Positions 16,381-25,439 of a DNA stretch of 64,000 nt are shown piece by piece (positions within the stretch are counted from its first letter, which is position 1; every line of letters begins with the position of its first letter). The translations under genes were made by a program, and so were the position numbers. Source of the DNA: Brevibacillus brevis NBRC 100599 (lineage in GTDB: Bacteria > Bacillota > Bacilli > Brevibacillales > Brevibacillaceae); NCBI RefSeq assembly GCF_000010165.1, contig NC_012491.1, forward strand, positions 4,907,001 to 4,971,000, written 5' to 3'. The notes beneath the pieces were generated by a model that worked only from the letters and a program-made list of their open reading frames with translations, ran no database searches and was not told the origin of the DNA.

Positions 16381-17241
16381 TTACGCTTTCGCTTTTTGCA
16401 AACGGATTTCGTCCAGAAACGCTTGCATCGTGTTCGTTACAAATGAATCTTTTCTACGAATAAAAACGGTTGTCACCTCATGATAAGGCTCCGGGATGCG
16501 ATGAATATGAACTGTTCCGCTCTCGACCAAGTGATGTACGGCCGACTTCGGCAAAATGGTAATACCGATCCCAGCTGCTACGCCCCCGATAATGGTCTCA
16601 AACGTTCCGAACTCCATCACTTTTTTCGGAATCAAGCCCTCCACCTTCATCCAGGTCTCTAACCGTTCTCGATACCCGCAGCCCTTTTTGTAGAGCAAAA
16701 GAGCTTTCCCTGTGATATCACTGGCGGTGAAGGAACTGTTTTTCGTTACCAACACCAGCTCCTCTTGAAATACTTGCTCCTGCTCGATCAAAGGATGGTT
16801 GATTGGTCCACTCACGAACGCTCCATCCAGCGCGAGATCCAATACTTTTTGTAGCAAATGCTCTGTCACGCCAGCCTTCAGTGAAAGATCCACATGCGGA
16901 TACTGGCTGCAATAAGAGGATAGCAACCTCGGAAGGGCATTGATCGTCTCGACCATCCCAACCTCCAGCACCCCGGACGGCTCGGAAGCCCGATGAAAGT
17001 ACTTTTGCATTTCTTCGAATTTGGCGATGATCTCTCGTGAATATTCGAGCAGGCGCTTCCCTTCCGTATTCAAGGTCATGCCTCGCTTGTTGCGATAAAA
17101 CAAAGGTGTCCCCAGCTCTTTTTCCAGCAGCTTGATCCGCGCCGTCACATTCGACTGAACGTAGCTCAGCTCGGCTGCGGTCTTGCTCACGCTGCCCAAT
17201 GTGGCGACCATCTGGAATATTTTCAAATCATTGATCTCCAC
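16381..17241 (-). CDS. LysR-family transcriptional regulator
   Basis: A 286-residue LysR protein. The N-terminal winged HTH reads SVSKTAAELSYVQSNVTARI, and the C-terminal domain has the periplasmic-binding fold of co-inducer sensing. It resembles the YwqM/CzcR group of Bacillus, whose members start MEIxDLxIFxxV. The GTG at 17241 behind GGGAGAG fits that start better than the ATG nine codons upstream. It diverges from an EamA-type transporter gene, a common LysR target arrangement. Confidence 0.9.
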   Translation of the reverse strand: MEINDLKIFQMVATLGSVSKTAAELSYVQSNVTARIKLLEKELGTPLFYRNKRGMTLNTEGKRLLEYSREIIAKFEEMQKYFHRASEPSGVLEVGMVETINALPRLLSSYCSQYPHVDLSLKAGVTEHLLQKVLDLALDGAFVSGPINHPLIEQEQVFQEELVLVTKNSSFTASDITGKALLLYKKGCGYRERLETWMKVEGLIPKKVMEFGTFETIIGGVAAGIGITILPKSAVHHLVESGTVHIHRIPEPYHEVTTVFIRRKDSFVTNTMQAFLDEIRLQKAKA

Positions 17242-17362
17242 GTTTCTCTCCCTCTTTTCATCCATCACTGAAAATGATACATAAAGTTATTATCAATCAT
17301 TATACTAACATATTTCCATCCAGTATGATGTGGTAAGTCAACATCTAAGCAACTAAGAGAAA

Positions 17363-17386
17363 GTTCAAAAAGACGTCTTTTTGAAC
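17363..17386. promoter_or_regulatory. Perfect 24-nt palindrome in the leader of the EamA gene
   Basis: GTTCAAAAAGAC is followed directly by GTCTTTTTGAAC. It lies 26 bases before the EamA ATG and just upstream of its ribosome site. It has no downstream T-run, so it is more likely an operator or a leader hairpin controlling translation than a terminator. Confidence 0.45.
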
Positions 17387-17412
17387 ACATAGGAAAAGGG
17401 AGAAATCGCATA

Positions 17413-18384
17413 ATGAACAAGCAACTACTTTTAGGGTCTATTTTCTGCATGGTCGCCAGTATGTCATGGGGGGCGATGTTTCCGGTTGCGCACATCGCAC
17501 TGCAAGAGATCGATCCATTTTACTTCTCATTTCTTCGCTATTTTTTCGTAACGGTCATCTTGTGCGGTTTGCTTTGGGCAAAAGAAGGCTTGTCTGCTTT
17601 TCGTTTTGAAGGGCGCGGGAAGTCTCTGCTGTTTTTTGGAACAATGGCGTTTACCGTCTACAATATGGGAGTATTTCTCGGGCAGGATTTGATGGGAGAG
17701 CCTGGCACGATTGCCGCGTCCATTATGGAAGTGCTCATGCCGATGATCTCGATTGTACTTTTGTCTATTACCACTAGAAAGCTGCCGCCGTCCTATACGT
17801 TGGCGACGATTCTCGTAGCCTTGGTCGGCGCTGTCCTTGTAATTACCAATGGCAATCTTACCTTCTTTACTACTGCAAGTGAGCATTTGATCCCGTTGGT
17901 CTTCATTTTCATCGGTGTCGTGGGTTGGGTTGTCTACTCGATCGGCGGCGGGCGTTTTAACACGTGGTCCACGCTTCGCTACTCCACGTTGACGTGTCTC
18001 TTGGGAACAGGAGTGAATTTCGTGATTGTCACGACTTCCTCACTCTTTCAATGGCTTCCGGTTCCTACAGTCGAAACGGTGATGTCCATTAAATACGAAA
18101 TGGCGTTCATGGTTCTTTTACCCGGTTTTGTCGCTCTATTGAGCTGGAATGCAGGAATTAAGCTGCTCTCTCCGCTCAACGGCATTTTGTTTATCAACCT
18201 GGTTCCGATCACGACCTTTGCCATGATGGCGTTTCAAGGATACGAGATCAGCCGTTACGAATTGTGCGGCACCTTGCTCGTGATCCTGGCCCTGATCGGG
18301 AACAACCACTTCCAAAGAAAGCAGCTCCAATACCGTTCCGTCACCAAGCAACAACCGAGTGGAAGAAAAGTTCCGTCCATGTAA
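17413..18384 (+). CDS. EamA-family (DMT) transporter
   Basis: A 323-residue drug/metabolite transporter with ten hydrophobic helices in two EamA repeats. The first motif PVAHIALQEIDPFYFSFLRY is typical. Members export amino acids, metabolites or toxic compounds. Start ATG at 17413 behind AAAGGGAG. It diverges from the LysR gene and ends at a terminator at 18437-18480, so it is a single-gene unit probably under LysR control. Confidence 0.88.
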   Translation: MNKQLLLGSIFCMVASMSWGAMFPVAHIALQEIDPFYFSFLRYFFVTVILCGLLWAKEGLSAFRFEGRGKSLLFFGTMAFTVYNMGVFLGQDLMGEPGTIAASIMEVLMPMISIVLLSITTRKLPPSYTLATILVALVGAVLVITNGNLTFFTTASEHLIPLVFIFIGVVGWVVYSIGGGRFNTWSTLRYSTLTCLLGTGVNFVIVTTSSLFQWLPVPTVETVMSIKYEMAFMVLLPGFVALLSWNAGIKLLSPLNGILFINLVPITTFAMMAFQGYEISRYELCGTLLVILALIGNNHFQRKQLQYRSVTKQQPSGRKVPSM

Positions 18385-18436
18385 GAAAGAACTACAAAGG
18401 TGAAGATTAACTACTGTCTTGCGTCCCACAAAATTT

Positions 18437-18480
18437 ATGGATAGAAATTCAGCTAACCCTGGATCTCTATCCATTTTTTA
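18437..18480 (+). terminator. Terminator after the EamA gene
   Basis: ATGGATAGA and TCTATCCAT pair as a 9-bp stem around a 20-nt loop, followed by TTTTTTA. Confidence 0.8.
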
Positions 18481-18619
18481 TTTGTTTGGAGAATTGGTTA
18501 AATTCGCCATGTTTCGACATAAACGAATTCAGGGTATCCATTAACTATCTAATATATTAACGCAGAGATGCAGACAATGGAGGAATTTTATGGCATGACG
18601 TAACACTATCTCATTCAAA

Positions 18620-20653
18620 ATGATTTTATCGCTGACATGCGTCATCCTCATTACCTTTTCTTTGTTGGGCTACTGGATTTATTCAGAAACACGCGCGTTA
18701 ATTGTGAGCAATGTTGAAAAAAGTCTCCAGAAGAACAGCGAAAGTATTGTCGCAGATGTAGATGCTCTGTTAGAGGAGAAAGCGGTTCTGGTACGGCAAA
18801 TGGCGACCAATCAACAGTTTCTCAAGCTGCTTGGTTCCGACCTAGACAGGGATACCGTTCAGACGGACACGCGTTATCAGGATGTGATGGCTTCTCTTGA
18901 TGCGATAGCTGGCACAGACCCGCTGCTGTCGTTGGTATGGATTGCCCATGAACGAGGGAACTTTTTGTTGGGGAACGGGAAGACACTTTCCAAACCGGAT
19001 TGGGATATCCAAACACGCCCATGGCATGAAAAGGCTGGAGCAAAGGACGATGTATGGTTTTCCGATCCTTATGTGGATGCGATGACTGGCAAGCTGGTTA
19101 TCAGTGCCATTCTGCCTGTTAAAGACGGAGGAAAAGTCCTTGGATTTGTTGCAATTGACCTCCTGCTGGACAAGCTGCCGGAAATCATGAACGTCTATAA
19201 GCTGGGAGAGTCGGGATATAACTTCCTGCTGTCCGACGACAGTACGGTCCTGTATCATCCGCAGACTGAATTGGTGATGAAAGCCAAGTTTACAGAGCAG
19301 GAAGGGGATCGTGCCCGTATCGCCACCAAAATGATTAAGGGCGAAAGCGGGATTGAGGAAGCCGACATCGATGGTGTAAAAAAATATGTTGCCTACTCTC
19401 CCATCCCTATAACCGGGTGGTCCGTTGGGGCAACCATTACCGTAAAAGAAGCGCTGGCAGAACTGGAGCAATACAACACGATCCTACTGGTGGGGATGGT
19501 TTTATCAGGCAGCGGACTTGTGCTTGTGGTCTATATCTTGACTCGCCGTCTTCTCAAGCGTTTGTTAGGCTTGACTACAGTCCTTCAGGTATTGTCCACG
19601 GGCGATTTGACTGTAAAATGGCGTGATTCTTCCCGGGACGAGCTGGGGGTTGCTGCGGATAGTCTGAATACGATGATCGATTCGTTCCGCACTACGATTC
19701 AGCAGGCGCATGACACAGTTGCGATTCTTGCAGGCTCTTCACAGCAATTGACGGCAGTCTCGGCAGAAGCCGCACAGATGGGCAACCGAATCGATGCGGC
19801 GATGAGCAGTATCATGCGAGGGACAGAATCTCAGCATGAAGGGGCGCAGCAGACGGCGCTCGCGATGAACGAAATGGCGGAAGGGGTCCAACGAGTAGCT
19901 ACATCTGCAACTGAGGTCTCCGCCTTAACCCAGGACTCACAGGTAATCGCAGAACAAGGGAATCTTTTGTTGCAGCAGGTTGTCGCCCATATGCACGGTA
20001 TTCGCAAAACAGTAGGTCAATCCTCAGAAGACATGGACAAGCTGGAACAAATGACCAAACAAATCGGAACCATTGTGGCAGTCATCAATGAGATAGCCAT
20101 ACAAACGCAATTACTTTCATTAAACGCCTCGATTGAAGCGGCTCGCGCGGGCGAACACGGCAGAGGTTTCTCTGTCGTGGCGAGCGAGGTGAAAAAGTTG
20201 GCGGAACAAACAACGAACTCCCTTGGGGATATCACCAGCATGATACATGATATTCAGTCCATGACCGACAAAGCTGCTGCAACCCTTTTATCAGGCGTAG
20301 AAGAAGTGGAGCATGGCGTGCATCTGATCGAGCAAGCAGGAGAAATGGTTGGGGGCGTCTACCGAAATATCGTTGAGATTACTGGACAGACCGAAGAGGT
20401 TTCTGCATCTACGGAAGAAATCTCGGCGGGAACGGAGGAAGTGGCTGCTTCCATGAACGAGATCGTCGCGATCAGTCGCTCCGCTTCCGAACATACCCGG
20501 GAGGTAAAACAATCAGTAACATCACAGCTGACAGCGATGAAAGAGATTGCGCAAGCAGCTGAGTCTCTCAGTAATACCGCTGAGCAGCTTCAAGAAAGTC
20601 TGTTCCACTTTTCGGTAGAAAATGAGGGCAAGGACCAGAATTCGCAAAAATAA
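18620..20653 (+). CDS. Methyl-accepting chemotaxis protein with dCache sensor; start region broken by a stop codon
   Basis: A transmembrane chemoreceptor of 677 residues from the ATG at 18620. An N-terminal helix is followed by an extracytoplasmic double-Cache sensor (about 30-270), a second helix, HAMP and a cytoplasmic signalling domain whose hairpin tip contains [20 protein letters not shown]. The expected start is not 18620: a GGAGG site at 18579-18583 precedes an ATG at 18590 in the same frame. That ATG is followed by GCA and then TGA at 18596-18598, so translation from it ends after two codons. The seven codons between the TGA and 18620 read RNTISFK, a normal MCP N-terminus. Either the gene is inactivated, or the ribosome reinitiates at 18620, which would still keep the first helix. 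Confidence 0.85.
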   Translation: MILSLTCVILITFSLLGYWIYSETRALIVSNVEKSLQKNSESIVADVDALLEEKAVLVRQMATNQQFLKLLGSDLDRDTVQTDTRYQDVMASLDAIAGTDPLLSLVWIAHERGNFLLGNGKTLSKPDWDIQTRPWHEKAGAKDDVWFSDPYVDAMTGKLVISAILPVKDGGKVLGFVAIDLLLDKLPEIMNVYKLGESGYNFLLSDDSTVLYHPQTELVMKAKFTEQEGDRARIATKMIKGESGIEEADIDGVKKYVAYSPIPITGWSVGATITVKEALAELEQYNTILLVGMVLSGSGLVLVVYILTRRLLKRLLGLTTVLQVLSTGDLTVKWRDSSRDELGVAADSLNTMIDSFRTTIQQAHDTVAILAGSSQQLTAVSAEAAQMGNRIDAAMSSIMRGTESQHEGAQQTALAMNEMAEGVQRVATSATEVSALTQDSQVIAEQGNLLLQQVVAHMHGIRKTVGQSSEDMDKLEQMTKQIGTIVAVINEIAIQTQLLSLNASIEAARAGEHGRGFSVVASEVKKLAEQTTNSLGDITSMIHDIQSMTDKAAATLLSGVEEVEHGVHLIEQAGEMVGGVYRNIVEITGQTEEVSASTEEISAGTEEVAASMNEIVAISRSASEHTREVKQSVTSQLTAMKEIAQAAESLSNTAEQLQESLFHFSVENEGKDQNSQK

Positions 20654-20670
20654 TACGAGGTAAAATAGGA

Positions 20671-20698
20671 AAAGCTTCCTGCAAATACAGGAAGCTTT
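20671..20698. terminator. Convergent terminator between MCP and GNAT genes
   Basis: AAAGCTTCCTG pairs with CAGGAAGCTTT around a 6-nt loop. It ends nine bases before the stop codon of the minus-strand gene and can serve both strands. Confidence 0.75.
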
Positions 20699-20706
20699 CC
20701 ATCCAT

Positions 20707-21600
20707 TTAGCACAGGTGATCTGCATATTGCCGTGCCAGCACCTTCGTCGTTTCAATCCAGAGCTTGCGGTGCAAAATCGTCGGGCCCAATCTTCTTTCC
20801 ATAAACCGCAGCATGGGCTCGTTGTCATGCTCGATAAAGCAAATGCCAAAAGGAAACGCTGGCTGCACCTGTGCAATGGTTTTCATCAAAAGCGTAATTC
20901 CTCTTGCCTGCTTCTGATACTTTTCCTGGACAAACATCGTTTTGTATAAAAGCAAATTCCCGGCCATTCGCTGTACGATCACCCAGCCAATGACTTTCCC
21001 CTGATAACGCAAGCCTGTACTGTAATCGGGATCGAATTTTCCTTCTTCAAAAAATGGCGACAAAAGCGACGTGTACCATTGCCCTTCACCTTGCTCAATT
21101 TCTAGACGCTCTGCTGGGGTCAGATCTTTCCACGGAAAGAGGGTAAAACCTTCAGGAAGAGACAACCTCTCTACCCACTGACACTCCCCTAGTCGCATCG
21201 AGCCGAGTGTGTACATATACGTTTTTACCTTTGGCAACTGCCAGCCTTCCCTGATCGCAATTTTGGAGAGCCATGGAAAATCTTGTGCTTTGATGAAACC
21301 AGCAAACTGTCCGTCACTGACACCTTGCTCTCTCATTTTTTGCTCGGCGTGCCACAACAGCTTCATGCCCATTCCCCGCCGTTGATGCCCCTCTGCTACC
21401 ACAAGCTCGATGATCTTGGCCTGTCCCTCGCTTACAGCAGATCGCCCCAAAACGATGCCCGCAGGCTGATTGTTGTTAGAAGCCCCGAATCCCCAAACAG
21501 ATGAGCCGTTGATCTGGTCCAGCCCCTCCAGGTACTTGGGGTGCACCAACGATTTATACGCCCGTGCAGTGCTAGCAGTCAGTTCTTCTAGTTGCAATGT
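20707..21600 (-). CDS. GNAT-family N-acetyltransferase with two acetyltransferase-like halves
   Basis: A protein of about 297 residues. The first half has the acetyl-CoA motif region VAEGHQRRGMGMKLLWHAE. The second half repeats the fold with VQEKYQKQARGITLLMKTI, so it is a tandem GNAT. The substrate is unknown. I prefer the TTG at 21600, eight bases after a perfect GAGGAGG. An ATG at 21633, which overlaps the stop of the upstream surface-protein gene as ATGA, would add 11 residues but has no ribosome site. It is co-transcribed with the surface-protein gene. Confidence 0.8.
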   Translation of the reverse strand, partial: TLQLEELTASTARAYKSLVHPKYLEGLDQINGSSVWGFGASNNNQPAGIVLGRSAVSEGQAKIIELVVAEGHQRRGMGMKLLWHAEQKMREQGVSDGQFAGFIKAQDFPWLSKIAIREGWQLPKVKTYMYTLGSMRLGECQWVERLSLPEGFTLFPWKDLTPAERLEIEQGEGQWYTSLLSPFFEEGKFDPDYSTGLRYQGKVIGWVIVQRMAGNLLLYKTMFVQEKYQKQARGITLLMKTIAQVQPAFPFGICFIEHDNEPMLRFMERRLGPTILHRKLWIETTKVLARQYADHLC

Positions 21601-21629
21601 TCGTACCTCCTCGATGGACTTTGGCTTAC

Positions 21630-24098
21630 TCATTGCTTGGGTTTTACAGGTGCTGTTGCTGTACCTTGTATGAGGTTCCCGGCCTTATCCCTTATGAAGC
21701 CTGGCTCAAAGGAAACCTTGCTCTGTTCTGTGATGAGAGACCCGAACATGTTGTAGAACGTATCCTGAAACGTTACGCGAATGGTGTTTCCTGATACCTG
21801 GAATCTGGCATACGCCGTCACTTCTCTCTTGTCGTCAAAATTCCCGGAAGGTGAGAATAACAACTTCAAATTTGGATTTGGGTCATTACGTAGTGGCTCT
21901 GACGCCGACAATATATAAGTTGTTCCCTCTTCGGTAACGTCTGGGGACAATTGTGGGTTTGTAGCATCAAACCCGACACCGATCTCCTCTGTATCCAGTA
22001 AATCTTGGCCGCGATACAGCTTGAACACTGCATAAGAGTTGTCATCTTCTGTAACCGCTGGTTTGGCCTTAAACGTCACTCCATATTCTCCATGGGTCAT
22101 TTCCAGTAAAGACTCGTCGACCTCGACGGTGATGTACTCCTTTTCATTGATGACAAAACGATCCAACTGCTTGTCATAGTTGTACGAGAGAGGCTGGTTT
22201 TTTACAGATACCTCAAGATATTCGCTCAATGCCCTTTTGTCCATTGCTGGCTCCCATTTGTCGCCAATCGTAACTTGACGGTTCTGAGTCGGAGCAATTG
22301 GCAGCTCGATCTTTGCATCCGGCCAACGATCTACGCGTGGATTGTTGAACAACATTTGTGCTTTTTCTACATAGGACATCCAGTGTGTTTTTTCTGGACC
22401 TTCACGCAGAAGCTCAACCTTGGAATAGGCTGCGTCGATCATTTCCTGTGTGACCTTAGGCCTTAGTTCGATCATATCATTCGTTGTAAAAAGTCCCTCA
22501 ACTGCTCGCTTCACTTCCTCCGGGAGATTATTCCCTAGATCAAATAACTCCTGTGCTTTTTGGATGTCTGCCAACAGCAATACCTTTGCCTCCGAACCAT
22601 CCTTTAGCTTATCTACCTTTTCCTTCGCTGCATGGATCGTGCTTTGTGTCACTTCCGGTTTTAGTGCTGCCTGATTTGAATCGGTGAACAGGTCACGCAC
22701 GGCTTTTTTGGCTTCAACGAGCAGCAAGTCGTCATACTGGTCCTGTGCCTTCTCGATATCGGCAAGCAGACCAGGCTTTTCCTGCACGCTATTATCCAGA
22801 CCTTCGACCAGCTTCTTGGCATCATCGATCTGTTTCTGGGTCGTTCCTTCCCGCAGCTCCTCTTTCTTCCCATCCGTAAACAGCTCTTCGACAGCTCTCT
22901 TCGCCTTTAGCAGAGCCGGGATCGGTGGAGGATCGATTGGGGACGGAATCACAATGACGGGGTCTCTGAAACGGATGGAAAAACTGTCACTTGTCACATC
23001 TTTCTGTGCCCGCTTGATGTTTCGCTTGTCGATCGTGAAGCTGACCTCTTTTACAGTGTCCGCGACGGTATGCTTTTTGGCCTGTCCCGTGAACAAAATG
23101 ATGAGCTCGTCGTCGCTCTCTTGGTTGACCTCAATATCCAGCCCCTCAGGCAGATTATGTACTTCGATATCATCGGCTGATAGTTCACCAAGGAACTTGC
23201 CATTTGATAGCTTGAGCGTTTGTTTGGCTGTGATGCTGCCATCATTTGCCCCTGCTTCTTCTATCACTGTCTCGCTGACAGAAAGCGCTGGCAAATCAGG
23301 CAGCTCTGCTCCATCTACGGCTATCTCAAAGACGGCTTCTGCATCGTCCATTCTTGCTGTAATTTCAACGAGTCCTTCGTTCTTGGCTGTTACCTTGCCC
23401 TCGATGTTGACGAACGCAATTCGTTTATTGCTAGAGCTCCAGAGCAACTCCCGTCCCGTAACGATACGGTTATTTTCATCGAATGCAACGGCGATCAGCG
23501 GCAACGATTTATCCGTATGATCTTTGGTAGATAGCTGGGCATCCTCTGCGACCGCTACCAGCTCGATCCGCTCTGCTTTTGTCCCTCTTTCGGCAATCAC
23601 GTATGGTTCAAATTCTTCTTCTTCACCGTCATACTGCAAGCGTAGGGAAACCGTCTGTTCTTTTTTCGTGGCACGAATCGGTGAAAAGCTGAGCAATACA
23701 AGCTGCTCTTTCTCTAGCCAAATAAAATTTTTGATTTTGATCCGGGTAGGATTTCGATCATCTATAGCGGCCGTCAAACGGAAATTCTTTGCAGCAGGTG
23801 CCTTGTCTGGAGCATTCTCCAATCGATAGGCAATAAATCCATTCGTAGCTGTGTGCTCTTCTGACTCTAGCAAGGACTCCCATGACTGATTCTTTTCTAC
23901 TACGACTTCCTCTGTTGCCTCTCGTACTTCCCCACCCGTTTGCTCTTCTGCTACGGAAGCGCTGGCTGTCCCGATTGTCTGGATTTCTTTAATCGGATAG
24001 GAAACGGCTGCATAGGCATTGCCGACAAAAGAAAGCAAAAAACCCGTGGATACAACCGCTGTTAGGATCGTTTTGGCTTTTGGCTGCTGTTTGCCCAT
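21630..24098 (-). CDS. Secreted surface protein with Big-like domain and three Cry-protoxin-type helical repeats
   Basis: An 822-residue exported protein. The signal peptide (residues 1-31) ends AYA. An Ig/Big2-like bacterial domain lies at about 175-263. A proline-rich hinge follows, then three helical repeats at about 399-460, 463-521 and 529-585, each starting KRAVEELFT-like and containing VTQxxIDAAKxxV. These repeats resemble the three-helix domain in the C-terminal half of Cry1-type protoxins (AQKAVNALFT...). A C-terminal beta-rich region of about 220 residues follows. No LPXTG or SLH motif is seen, so the mode of attachment is unclear. Start ATG at 24098 behind AGAGGGGG; the longer frame has no ribosome site. 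It is followed by the GNAT gene in the same operon. Confidence 0.8.
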   Translation of the reverse strand: MGKQQPKAKTILTAVVSTGFLLSFVGNAYAAVSYPIKEIQTIGTASASVAEEQTGGEVREATEEVVVEKNQSWESLLESEEHTATNGFIAYRLENAPDKAPAAKNFRLTAAIDDRNPTRIKIKNFIWLEKEQLVLLSFSPIRATKKEQTVSLRLQYDGEEEEFEPYVIAERGTKAERIELVAVAEDAQLSTKDHTDKSLPLIAVAFDENNRIVTGRELLWSSSNKRIAFVNIEGKVTAKNEGLVEITARMDDAEAVFEIAVDGAELPDLPALSVSETVIEEAGANDGSITAKQTLKLSNGKFLGELSADDIEVHNLPEGLDIEVNQESDDELIILFTGQAKKHTVADTVKEVSFTIDKRNIKRAQKDVTSDSFSIRFRDPVIVIPSPIDPPPIPALLKAKRAVEELFTDGKKEELREGTTQKQIDDAKKLVEGLDNSVQEKPGLLADIEKAQDQYDDLLLVEAKKAVRDLFTDSNQAALKPEVTQSTIHAAKEKVDKLKDGSEAKVLLLADIQKAQELFDLGNNLPEEVKRAVEGLFTTNDMIELRPKVTQEMIDAAYSKVELLREGPEKTHWMSYVEKAQMLFNNPRVDRWPDAKIELPIAPTQNRQVTIGDKWEPAMDKRALSEYLEVSVKNQPLSYNYDKQLDRFVINEKEYITVEVDESLLEMTHGEYGVTFKAKPAVTEDDNSYAVFKLYRGQDLLDTEEIGVGFDATNPQLSPDVTEEGTTYILSASEPLRNDPNPNLKLLFSPSGNFDDKREVTAYARFQVSGNTIRVTFQDTFYNMFGSLITEQSKVSFEPGFIRDKAGNLIQGTATAPVKPKQ

Positions 24099-24170
24099 AT
24101 GTAAATACCCCCTCTTTTTCTTTTGTATGACAAAATCATGCAAACTAATGCTATCAGAGGGGAAAGTGAA

Positions 24171-24196
24171 AAAAACCTAACAAAAGTTAGGTTTTT
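24171..24196 (-). terminator. Terminator of lplJ
   Basis: AAAAACCTAAC and GTTAGGTTTTT pair around a 4-nt loop, with A/T runs at both ends, 13 bases after the lplJ stop. Confidence 0.8.
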
Positions 24197-24208
24197 GACG
24201 TTCTTTTT

Positions 24209-25198
24209 TTAGACGAGTAACAGATCGACAAAAGATGCTTGATCCAGATTCCCGAAAAACTCCTGAAGATTGATGTCGGCGAGTCTCTCACTGATTGAGG
24301 AGCGATCGTACGGCGTATCTCGCAGCACTGCTTCCAGCTCCGCTATATCACGTACACCGAAGAAATCTCCGTATATCTTCGCTTCTTTCATTTTGCCCTT
24401 TTCAATATCAAGCTGGATCTCCACAGTTCCGATATCAAAACGTTTGGATTGACGGTAATTGCTTTTCGGTGACTTGCCGTAGTTCCACTCCCAAGTCTGG
24501 TAACGGGAACGGGAAAGCTCGTGAATGTTCTCCCAGTCCTTTTCAGTCAGCTTGTATTCTTCGATCTCTCCTTCTCCAAAAATCGAACGGAGAACCGCCA
24601 GACGGAACTCTTCAATGGTCATCTTCGTCTCCAAAAACTCTGAGATGTTGGCGACACGGCTGCGAATCGATTTGATCCCTTTCGACTGGATCTTCTCTGC
24701 GTTTACCTTGAGAGCAGACACGACGTTTTCCATCTCCGAATCAAAAAGCAGCGTGCCGTGGCTGAACATGCGTCCTTTGGTCGAATACTGTGCGTTGCCA
24801 GAAATTTTCCGTTCCCCGACCTGTATGTCATTTCGTCCTGTCAGCTCTGCTTCTACCCCTAATGTTTTCAAGGCTTGTACCACAGGAGCCGTGAATTTGC
24901 GGAAATTGTGGAAGGACTCGCCATCATCATTCGTTATAAAACTGAAGTTGAGATTGCCCAGATCGTGATAAACAGCACCACCGCCAGACAGTCTGCGAAC
25001 GACGTGAATATGGTTTTCTTCTACATAAGTTGCATTAATCTCCTCAATAGTGTTTTGGTTTTTTCCGATAATAATAGAGGGTTCATTGATATAAAACAGC
25101 AAATAGTCTTCACTGTTGGGCAAATGCTTCAGGGCGTACTCTTCAATCGCCAAATTAATGCGCGGATCTGTAATCCCTTGATTATCGATAAATTTCAT
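24209..25198 (-). CDS. lplJ: Lipoate-protein ligase LplJ/LplA
   Basis: A 329-residue ligase that activates free lipoate with ATP and attaches it to E2 and GcvH lysines. The hallmark RRLSGGGAVYHDLGN is near residue 70, and the ERKISGNAQ segment supplies the catalytic Lys. A C-terminal accessory domain completes the usual bacterial length. Start ATG at 25198 behind GGAGG with five-base spacing. It is a single-gene unit. Confidence 0.95.
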   Translation of the reverse strand: MKFIDNQGITDPRINLAIEEYALKHLPNSEDYLLFYINEPSIIIGKNQNTIEEINATYVEENHIHVVRRLSGGGAVYHDLGNLNFSFITNDDGESFHNFRKFTAPVVQALKTLGVEAELTGRNDIQVGERKISGNAQYSTKGRMFSHGTLLFDSEMENVVSALKVNAEKIQSKGIKSIRSRVANISEFLETKMTIEEFRLAVLRSIFGEGEIEEYKLTEKDWENIHELSRSRYQTWEWNYGKSPKSNYRQSKRFDIGTVEIQLDIEKGKMKEAKIYGDFFGVRDIAELEAVLRDTPYDRSSISERLADINLQEFFGNLDQASFVDLLLV

Positions 25199-25336
25199 GA
25201 GAGAGCCTCCATCCGTAAGCGTTCTATCTTCCTAATCATACCACTTCCTGCCGGTCTGTACTGCTGTCGAATCTGCTCATGTATGAAGCATTATTTCCTA
25301 ATCTAATTTTTTTGTTGATTTTTTAAAAATCCTCTA

Positions 25337-25363
25337 TAAAAACGTTTTCAGATTGTCGATAAT
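25337..25363 (+). promoter_or_regulatory. Sigma-D (flagellar/chemotaxis) promoter
   Basis: TAAA at 25337-25340, a 15-base spacer and TCGATAAT at 25356-25363 match the sigma-D consensus TAAA-N15-GCCGATAT. It lies 77 bases upstream of a chemoreceptor gene, the expected class of target. Confidence 0.8.
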
Positions 25364-25439
25364 TGACGTAAGTCTAGGGGCAATCATCTTGGTGTTTTCT
25401 TTTCTAGATAAAATACTATGGATCAACGAGGTGTTCTTT

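Noticed and set aside
22684..23520. A 278-codon Ser-rich plus-strand frame opposite the surface-protein gene
   Set aside because: It is a codon-bias shadow of the minus-strand gene: no ribosome site and no recognisable domain.
25353..25439. A 29-codon N-terminal extension of the second chemoreceptor
   Set aside because: The upstream ATG lies inside the sigma-D promoter and cannot be on the transcript. The ATG at 25440 has GAGGTG before it.
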